Part shown: positions 1 through 5,554 of the stretch, piece after piece
How the letters are laid out: the number at the start of each line of letters is the position of its first letter
Numbering within the stretch: position 1 is the first letter of the stretch
Assembly: GCA_021792815.1 (NCBI GenBank)
Contig: JAJYTX010000227.1
Coordinates: 1 to 5,554, forward strand
DNA length: 5,554 nucleotides
Direction of reading: 5' to 3'
Source of the DNA: Pseudomonadota bacterium
GTDB taxonomy: Bacteria; Pseudomonadota; Gammaproteobacteria; Steroidobacterales; Steroidobacteraceae
Translations under genes and position numbers: made by a program
Notes under the pieces: generated by a model
Seen by the model: the letters and a program-made list of their open reading frames with translations, nothing else
Database searches by the model: none
Told to the model about the DNA's origin: nothing

Positions 1-1
1 C

Positions 2-379
2 CGCCTGGCTCTGCGGCTGGATGTGATGACGGATTTCACCATCAATTTCCTGCGTCACGATCAGCAGGCGCTCTCCACCTACTTCGCGGGCGGGTGGCGG
101 GCGCCGGCTGCGCCGCCTTTCCGCCTCGTCCCGTGGCGCGCAGCGCCCCGGCTCGAAGGATCGCTGGCCTCGCTCGATTGCGAACGGGAGCGCGTCGTGG
201 AAGCCGGCGACCACTGGCTGGTGATCGGCCGGGTGCGGGATCTGCACAGCGGGGTCCCGCCGCACCGCCCGCTCCTCTTTTTCCAGGGTCGCTACCACGA
301 AGTCGATTTCGCGCCGGGCGAGCCGGCCCCGGACCTTACGGCACAGGATGAGCCCGCCCACGTATTCTACGGACCTTGA
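2..379 (+). CDS. Flavin reductase family protein, C-terminal part (5' end outside window)
   Basis: The frame is open from the left edge and ends at TGA 377-379. The GTG/ATG codons at 23 and 26 are probably internal, because the family's conserved sequence has already begun there. The visible part matches the C-terminal two-thirds of the flavin reductase-like (FMN-binding split-barrel) domain: INFLRHDQQALSTYFAG resembles the family's VNVL..(D/E)Q..L...FAG segment, LEGSLASLDC is close to the LKGSLASLEG stretch of E. coli HpaC, and GDHWLVIGRV followed by PLLFFQGRYHEV is the usual last strand block. Such proteins make reduced flavin with NAD(P)H for a partner monooxygenase. Beside a homoprotocatechuate operon, the reductase of 4-hydroxyphenylacetate 3-hydroxylase (HpaC role) is plausible, but the partner gene is not visible. 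It appears to belong to an upstream transcription unit, since a promoter-like region follows it. The family call is firm; the specific role is inferred. Confidence 0.8.
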   Translation, partial: RLALRLDVMTDFTINFLRHDQQALSTYFAGGWRAPAAPPFRLVPWRAAPRLEGSLASLDCERERVVEAGDHWLVIGRVRDLHSGVPPHRPLLFFQGRYHEVDFAPGEPAPDLTAQDEPAHVFYGP

Positions 380-425
380 GTCGGCGGCCAGGACCGCTCG
401 GCGCCTCGCTCCGGCGCCACCGCGC

Positions 426-457
426 TTGACAAGCCGGCCCCGGGAGGTAATTATGAT
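426..457 (+). promoter_or_regulatory. Candidate sigma-70 promoter of the hpaF operon
   Basis: A perfect TTGACA lies at 426-431. With the standard 17-nt spacer the -10 would be AATTAT (449-454, four of six consensus bases). The better box TATGAT (452-457, five of six) sits 20 nt away, longer than ideal. Either choice puts the transcription start near 461-465, about 25 nt before the hpaF ATG. It lies in the only intergenic gap longer than 31 nt in the window and overlaps the putative operator, as expected for a repressor-blocked promoter. The -35 is convincing; the exact -10 is uncertain. Confidence 0.55.
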
Positions 458-466
458 GTTAATTAC
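447..466. promoter_or_regulatory. Inverted repeat, putative HpaR (MarR-family) operator
   Basis: The left arm GTAATTA (447-453) and right arm TAATTAC (460-466) are perfect reverse complements separated by TGATGT. This makes a 20-bp dyad of the size MarR-family dimers normally bind. It is a strikingly AT-rich island in very GC-rich DNA, covers the -10 region, and precedes an operon that encodes an HpaR-type repressor. Binding there would block RNA polymerase; release by the aromatic ligand would induce the operon and hpaR itself. The repeat is directly visible; its assignment to HpaR is inferred from context. Confidence 0.7.
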
Positions 467-487
467 TTTTCGGACTCGGGAGCGGGC

Positions 488-891
488 ATGCCGCACATCG
501 TGATCGAGTACTCGGCGAACCTGCGTGGACGGCTGGACCTTCCCGCCTTTCTCGCTACCGTACACCATGCCGCGCTGGACACCGGGGTGTTTCCCTCCGG
601 CGGGATCCGCACCCGCGCCTACGCGGCCGAGCATTACGTCATCGCCGACGGCCATCCGGACAACACCTTCGTGCACATCGGGCTGCGGATCGGCCCCGGA
701 CGGGATCTCGAGACGCGCAAACGCGCCTGCGAGGCGATCTTTGCCGCGGCCCGGCGGCACCTTGCGCCGCTGTATGAAGCGCTGCCACTCGGCATTTCGC
801 TCGACATGCAGGACATCGATCCGGTGTTGCGGTGCAGGCAGAACAACCTGCACGATTACGTTGAAAAGCGACGGAGTGAAGGAGAGACGCG

Positions 892-895
<4 letters not shown>
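488..895 (+). CDS. hpaF: 5-carboxymethyl-2-hydroxymuconate delta-isomerase (HpaF/HpcD)
   Basis: This 135-residue protein of the tautomerase (4-OT/MIF) superfamily would convert 5-carboxymethyl-2-hydroxymuconate (CHM) to 5-oxopent-3-ene-1,2,5-tricarboxylate (OPET) in the cytoplasm. It begins MPHIVIEYSAN, so removal of Met exposes the catalytic N-terminal proline; that pins the ATG at 488. GGIRTRAY aligns with AGIRSR of E. coli HpaF and carries the conserved arginine. FVHIGLRIGPGRDLETR parallels FVHMTLKIGAGRSLESR, and RQNNLHDYVE near the C-terminus parallels KQNNVHALFK. The length is slightly above the roughly 125 residues of the E. coli enzyme because of a short charged C-terminal tail. GGGAG (478-482) is the ribosome site, 5 nt upstream. 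It is the first gene after the promoter/operator and overlaps hpaE by 4 nt. Confidence 0.93.
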
Positions 896-2409
<1,514 letters not shown>

Positions 2410-2417
2410 CACAACGC

Positions 2418-2423
2418 AGGAGA
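2418..2423 (+). promoter_or_regulatory. Ribosome binding site fixing the start of the DapA-like gene
   Basis: AGGAGA lies 6 nt before the GTG at 2430. An in-frame GTG at 2406 (overlapping the hpaE stop) would place this site inside the coding region and add eight basic residues (TQRRRFP region) absent from the family's usual N-terminus. The 2430 start is therefore preferred. Confidence 0.75.
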
Positions 2424-2429
2424 TTCCCG

Positions 2430-3341
2430 GTGAGCGCACGCCTCGAAAGACTCAAAGGTTCCATCCCACCGCTGGTCACGCCGTTCCGCGACGGCGAAGT
2501 CGACTACGACGCTTACGCCCGTCTGGTCGAGTTCCAGATCCAGAACGGTTCGCACGGCGTACTGGTGAACGGCACCACCGCCGAGCCGTCGACACTCTCG
2601 ACCGACGAGCGCAACCGCCTGGTCGATATCGCCGTCCAGGTGGCGGGCGGGCGGATCCCGGTGGTCGCGGCCACGGGTTCGCAGTCCATGATGGAAACGC
2701 GGACGCTGACGGAACACGCCGCACGAGCCGGAGCCGATGCCCTGCTCATCGTCACGCCCTACTACATCCGCCCGCCGCAGCGCGGCCTCATCGCCTACTA
2801 CCTGGAACTCGCCTCGCTCACCAACCTGCCGTGGATGGTCTATCACATCCCGGGGCGGGCGGCTGTGAGCGTGACCATCGAGACGCTGAAGACGCTGCGC
2901 GAGCGCTCGCCGTCGTTCGTCGGCATGAAGCACGCGGTGAACGATCTGGGGCTGGTATCGGAATGCCATGCCGTGCTTGGCCCGGAATTCAAGATCTTTG
3001 TCGGGCTCGAAGAGCTCAGTTTTCCGATGATGACGGTGGGCGCGTGCGGCCTCATGAATGCCGTGGGGAACCTGCGGCCCCGGATCCTCGCCGAGCTGTG
3101 CGAGGCGGTATGGCGGGGGGACCTGGCGGGCGCACAGACGCTGCACCACCAGTTGTTCGAGATCAACCAGGCGGTGTTCTTCGACACCAACCCCATCCCG
3201 ATGAAATACATGATGCGGCGGCTGGGACTGCTGGCGCGCAACGAGCATCGTCTGCCAATGATGAGCGCGACGGCCGAGCTCGAGCGGCGCCTCGATGGGG
3301 TGCTCGAACGCGCCGGGCTGCTCGCGGAGGCGGCTGCGTGA
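2430..3341 (+). CDS. DapA/DHDPS-family class I pyruvate aldolase, candidate 4-hydroxy-2-oxoheptanedioate aldolase
   Basis: This 303-residue TIM-barrel protein of the dihydrodipicolinate synthase / N-acetylneuraminate lyase family begins SARLERLKGSIPPLVTPF from the GTG at 2430. Lys167 in FVGMKHA is the Schiff-base lysine. GTTAEPSTL (49-57) matches the GTTGES pyruvate loop, VTPYY (108-112) and VYHIPGR (137-143) supply Tyr138 and Arg143, equivalent to Tyr133 and Arg138 of E. coli DapA, and TNPIPMKY lies at 253-260. The family includes lysine-pathway DapA, sugar-acid aldolases and hydratase-aldolases such as NahE. Its position inside an hpa operon argues for catabolism: splitting 4-hydroxy-2-oxoheptanedioate into pyruvate and succinic semialdehyde, the job of HpaI elsewhere. 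A genuine DapA cannot be excluded. It overlaps the next gene by 4 nt (GTGA). The family is certain; the role is inference. Confidence 0.88.
   Translation: MSARLERLKGSIPPLVTPFRDGEVDYDAYARLVEFQIQNGSHGVLVNGTTAEPSTLSTDERNRLVDIAVQVAGGRIPVVAATGSQSMMETRTLTEHAARAGADALLIVTPYYIRPPQRGLIAYYLELASLTNLPWMVYHIPGRAAVSVTIETLKTLRERSPSFVGMKHAVNDLGLVSECHAVLGPEFKIFVGLEELSFPMMTVGACGLMNAVGNLRPRILAELCEAVWRGDLAGAQTLHHQLFEINQAVFFDTNPIPMKYMMRRLGLLARNEHRLPMMSATAELERRLDGVLERAGLLAEAAA
3326..3330 (+). promoter_or_regulatory. Ribosome binding site fixing the start of the HpaG-type gene
   Basis: GGAGG sits 7 nt before the GTG at 3338. The hpaG reading frame stays open far upstream (to about 2831) within the preceding gene, so this site and the GTGA overlap with the DapA-like stop decide the start. 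Confidence 0.75.
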
Positions 3342-4195
3342 GACTGATCAACTTCCAGGCCGGCGATCGGCGATCGTGCGGCGCGCTCGGACCCCGGGGC
3401 GTGATCGATCTCGGCGCGCGACTGGGGACGGACGCCGGTGACGTGCTGTCGTTGCTGCGGGCCGGGCTGATCGATCGGGCCCGGGCATGCGCCGCCTCCG
3501 ATCTCTGCGACTACGACCCGTCCGAGGTGCGGCTGCTCAACCCGGCGGGCCGCTGTACGCGCTACTTCTGCATCGGCGTCAACTATCCCGAGCGCAACGA
3601 AGAATACAAGGACGGCTCGGAGAAACCCAGGTATCCGAGCGTCTTCATGCGCTCGCACACCTCGTTCTCTGCTCCCGGCGAGCCGATCGTGCGCCCGCGG
3701 GAGTCCGAGCAGCTCGACTACGAGGGGGAGATCGCGCTGCTGATCGGCCGCGGCGGGCGCCGCATCCCGCAGGAGCAGGCGCTCGAGCACGTGTTCGGAT
3801 ACACCTGCGCCAACGAGGGCACGGTGCGCGACTGGGTGCGGCACGCCAAGTTCAATGTCACCCAGGGCAAGAATTTCGATCGTTCCGGATCTCTCGGTCC
3901 GCACATCGTGACCCGCGACGAAGTGGGCTCGGCGCCACTGCGCGTCATCACCCGCGTCAACGGCGAAGTGCGTCAGGACGATACCAGCGACCGGATGATG
4001 TTTTCGATTCCGTATCTGCTCAACTACCTGTCGCGCTTCTGTACGCTCGAACCCGGCGATATCATCCTGACCGGGACGCCGAGCGGTGCCGGGGCGCGGC
4101 TCGATCCACCGCGCTACCTGGTGCCGGGAGACAGGGTAGAGATCGAAATCCCGCGTGTCGGAGTGCTGCGCCACGAGGTGATCGATGAGCTCTAA
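3338..4195 (+). CDS. hpaG: Fumarylacetoacetate hydrolase-fold protein, probable OPET decarboxylase / HHDD isomerase (HpaG-type)
   Basis: This 285-residue protein has the FAH fold. An N-terminal domain of about 70 residues leads into the catalytic domain, with RYFCIGVNYPERNEEY (75-90), SVFMRSHTSF (101-110), LDYEGEIALLIG with metal ligands Glu129 and Glu131, CANEGTVRDW (158-166) where Glu160 takes the third-ligand position, KNFDRSGSLGP (178-188) and TGTPSGAG (245-252). In this pathway the enzyme decarboxylates OPET to 2-hydroxyhepta-2,4-diene-1,7-dioate and isomerises it to the 2-oxo form, using Mg or Mn. E. coli HpaG is a tandem fusion of two such domains; this one is a single unit, so it may do one reaction, act as a dimer for both, or have a partner elsewhere. 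The fold is certain. The substrate is inferred from hpaE, hpaF and hpaR, since other FAH members hydrolyse acylpyruvates. Confidence 0.82.
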   Translation: MRLINFQAGDRRSCGALGPRGVIDLGARLGTDAGDVLSLLRAGLIDRARACAASDLCDYDPSEVRLLNPAGRCTRYFCIGVNYPERNEEYKDGSEKPRYPSVFMRSHTSFSAPGEPIVRPRESEQLDYEGEIALLIGRGGRRIPQEQALEHVFGYTCANEGTVRDWVRHAKFNVTQGKNFDRSGSLGPHIVTRDEVGSAPLRVITRVNGEVRQDDTSDRMMFSIPYLLNYLSRFCTLEPGDIILTGTPSGAGARLDPPRYLVPGDRVEIEIPRVGVLRHEVIDEL

Positions 4196-4709
4196 ACGAC
4201 CGCCACTCGCACAGCGCTCGCTGCCCATGCGACCGTTCTCCGAGTCGCTGCCGATGGCGCTGCTGCGCACGCGCGAGGCGGTGATGCGGCTGTTTCGTCC
4301 CGGTCTGCGCAGCCGCGGTGTGACCGAGCAGCAGTGGCGGATCCTGCGGGCGCTTGCCCATCGCGGCCCGATGGAGGTCACCGAGCTCGCCGAAGAGACG
4401 TTTCTCCTCGCCCCCAGCCTCTCGCGCATTCTGCCCGACCTCGCCAAGCGCGGCCTGATCGGCCGACGCCAGGTGGACACGGATCTGCGCCGTTCGGTGG
4501 TGAGCCTGCAGACTGACGCTCTGCGCCTGATCGGCGAACACGCCCCGTATTCCGAACAGATGTATGCGCGCATCAGCAGGCGCTTCGGCCCGGAGAAGCT
4601 CGCTGAACTGCTGCGGCTGCTGCATGAGCTCGAGGTCTCGCTCGGCGAGCTCGCCCAGGAGCTCGACGCCCAGCCGATGGACGCCGACAGGCGGGCAAAT
4701 CAGCAATGA
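4185..4709 (+). CDS. hpaR: MarR-family homoprotocatechuate operon repressor HpaR
   Basis: This 174-residue winged-helix repressor has a segment SLPMALLRTREAVMRLFRPGLRSRGVTEQQWRILRALA (21-58, in part) that matches E. coli HpaR, which reads SLTIALLQAREAAMSYFRP then LTEQQWRI. The recognition helix region is VTELAEETFLLAPSLSRIL (65-83); the wing follows with DTDLRRSVVSL (98-108); the C-terminal helices (124-160) complete the dimerisation domain. It should bind DNA as a dimer and release it when the pathway's aromatic acid binds. GAGG (4175-4178) precedes the ATG at 4185, giving an 11-nt overlap with hpaG; the N-terminus is then about 20 residues longer than E. coli HpaR, and the ATG at 4227 is a shorter alternative. 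Being inside the operon, it would control its own synthesis through the 447-466 operator. Its last codons overlap the next gene (ATGA). Confidence 0.94.
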   Translation: MSSKRPPLAQRSLPMRPFSESLPMALLRTREAVMRLFRPGLRSRGVTEQQWRILRALAHRGPMEVTELAEETFLLAPSLSRILPDLAKRGLIGRRQVDTDLRRSVVSLQTDALRLIGEHAPYSEQMYARISRRFGPEKLAELLRLLHELEVSLGELAQELDAQPMDADRRANQQ

Positions 4710-5011
4710 GCCTGTATTACATCCAGAAGCTGATCTATCAGCTCAATCGCGACCCGGCGGTGCGCCGGCGGCTCGACGAAGATTTCGAAAGCCTGCTGGC
4801 GGAATATGAGCTGACCGAGGAAGAGCGCGCTGCGCTGCGCAAGCCGGACATCGGCCTGTTGTACGTGATGGGCGTCAACGGCCAGATCCTCATGCATTAT
4901 GCGGCACTGCGCGGCTACGAGTGGAACGCGTACATCGAGGCGATGCGCGAGGGCGAGCGCAAATACGGACCGGTGAGAACGGGCCTGTATACGCGGGCGG
5001 ATTCCCGCTGA
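4706..5011 (+). CDS. LigA-like small subunit of a class III extradiol dioxygenase
   Basis: This 101-residue protein is predicted to be mainly helical. The core, roughly residues 10-80, resembles the LigA (protocatechuate 4,5-dioxygenase alpha subunit) domain: NRDPAVRRRLDEDFESLL, then the hallmark ELTEEERAALRKPDIGLL, and GVNGQILMHYAALRGYEW, corresponding to the small-subunit segment that caps the active site of the catalytic partner. It has no iron ligands of its own. In LigAB enzymes this subunit closes over the beta-subunit cleft and contributes to substrate binding. It is followed 31 nt later by a LigB-type catalytic gene, supporting the pairing. The ATG overlaps the hpaR stop (ATGA) with only a weak AGG-type ribosome site, so translation probably depends on coupling. 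The LigA similarity is by motif recognition and is moderate; the function is inferred from the neighbour. Confidence 0.75.
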   Translation: MSLYYIQKLIYQLNRDPAVRRRLDEDFESLLAEYELTEEERAALRKPDIGLLYVMGVNGQILMHYAALRGYEWNAYIEAMREGERKYGPVRTGLYTRADSR

Positions 5012-5042
5012 GGGCCGGCACGGCCGACCGAGGGTTTTGATC

Positions 5043-5554
5043 ATGGCATTGGTTTTCGCGGGTGTTTGTTCACATGCGCCGGGCATCACCGGACGCGCGG
5101 AGCGCGCCGATCCCGAGGCGCGTGACACCTTTTATGCGGCGCTGCGCCGGATGCGCGAGGCGCTCGAAGCATCCCGGCCCGACGCCCTGGTGGTGATCGC
5201 GGCGGAGCATTTCGCCAACTTCTTCATGAATAACATGCCGGCGATCTGCGTCGGCATGGCCGAGCACTACGACGGGCCGATCGAGGACGAGAACTGGCTC
5301 GGCATCCAGCGGCACCGCGTCCCGGGGAACAAGTCGCTGTCGCGCGATCTCATCCAGGAGATCATGCACGACATCGACCTCGCCTACGCCGAGGAGTGGA
5401 AATTCGACCACGGCATCATGGTGCCGCTGAACTTCCTGACCCCCCGGTACGATCTGCCCGTCATTCCCGTCAACATCAACTGCCAGGGGCCGCCGCTCAT
5501 CCCGGTCGGGCGCGCCTACGAGTTCGGCCGGGCGCTGCGGCGCGCGTGCGATGC
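5043..5554 (+). CDS. LigB-type class III extradiol ring-cleavage dioxygenase, catalytic subunit (3' end outside window)
   Basis: The ATG at 5043 follows GAGGG (5030-5034) by 8 nt; 170 codons are visible before the window ends. The start FAGVCSHAPGITGR places His11 where LigB has iron ligand His12. VIAAEHFANFFMNNMPAICVG (51-71, in part) supplies the second ligand, His56, in the family's DH..NFF..NMP motif, and WKFDHGIMVPLNF (His123) matches the conserved FDHG..VPL motif with its active-site histidine. The third ligand, a glutamate, and the acid/base histidine lie past the edge. These Fe(II) enzymes insert O2 next to a catechol diol; here the likely substrate is homoprotocatechuate, giving CHMS for HpaE. 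It looks closer to LigB/gallate-type enzymes than to E. coli HpaD, so the gene name is withheld. The family is firm; the substrate is inferred from context. Confidence 0.87.
   Translation, partial: MALVFAGVCSHAPGITGRAERADPEARDTFYAALRRMREALEASRPDALVVIAAEHFANFFMNNMPAICVGMAEHYDGPIEDENWLGIQRHRVPGNKSLSRDLIQEIMHDIDLAYAEEWKFDHGIMVPLNFLTPRYDLPVIPVNINCQGPPLIPVGRAYEFGRALRRACD

Noticed and set aside
400..418. GGCGCC-N7-GGCGCC hairpin after the flavin reductase gene as a terminator
   Set aside because: The arms can pair, but no T-run follows and GGCGCC is common in this composition. I cannot support a rho-independent terminator.
453..458. ATG codons at 453 and 456 as alternative starts for hpaF
   Set aside because: They are out of frame with hpaF, and the product must begin Met-Pro to expose the catalytic N-terminal proline, which fits only the ATG at 488.
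2831..3337. Upstream extension of the hpaG frame back to an ATG at 2831
   Set aside because: It would overlap about 500 nt of the DapA-like gene, and the extra residues lack FAH features. The GTG at 3338 has a ribosome site and gives a normal N-terminus.
2843..4573. A 576-codon open frame on the minus strand covering the DapA-like, hpaG and hpaR genes
   Set aside because: It is a GC-rich shadow: the plus-strand genes have clear family motifs throughout, while the antisense product is rich in Arg/Ala/Ser with no recognisable domain.

Overview
The window is GC-rich (about two-thirds G+C by eye, with strong G/C preference at third codon positions). It is densely packed and every recognisable gene lies on the + strand. 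This looks like a proteobacterial catabolic gene cluster; the sequence alone does not fix the genus. I see no RNA genes, mobile elements, CRISPR arrays or insertion sequences.

Layout: (1) positions 2-379 hold the C-terminal part of a flavin reductase (HpaC-like fold) that enters from the left edge. (2) Positions 380-487 are a 108-bp intergenic region with a TTGACA -35 box and an AT-rich perfect 7+7 bp inverted repeat (447-466), a good candidate for the operator of the MarR-type regulator encoded downstream. (3) From 488 to the right edge runs a tight operon with overlapping genes: hpaF (CHM isomerase), hpaE (CHMS dehydrogenase), a DapA/DHDPS-family aldolase, a fumarylacetoacetate-hydrolase-fold protein (HpaG-type), hpaR (MarR repressor), a small LigA-like dioxygenase subunit, and a LigB-type extradiol dioxygenase catalytic subunit cut by the right edge.

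How the genes fit together: this is the homoprotocatechuate (3,4-dihydroxyphenylacetate) meta-cleavage pathway. The LigA/LigB pair would open the ring to 5-carboxymethyl-2-hydroxymuconate semialdehyde (CHMS). HpaE oxidises it to CHM, HpaF tautomerises CHM to OPET, and the FAH-fold protein decarboxylates and/or isomerises OPET towards 2-oxohept-ene-dioate. The remaining steps are hydration and retro-aldol cleavage to pyruvate and succinic semialdehyde. No HpaH or HpaI is present in this window, but a class I (Schiff-base) DapA-family enzyme sits in the operon. The DapA reaction is formally the reverse of the HpaI cleavage apart from one amino group, so this enzyme is a strong candidate for the missing aldolase, possibly also the hydratase.

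The two points most worth a second look are the DapA-like aldolase as a non-orthologous replacement for HpaI, and the separate LigA+LigB ring-cleavage pair, which differs from the single-polypeptide HpaD usual in this pathway. The substrate assignment is inferred from gene context.
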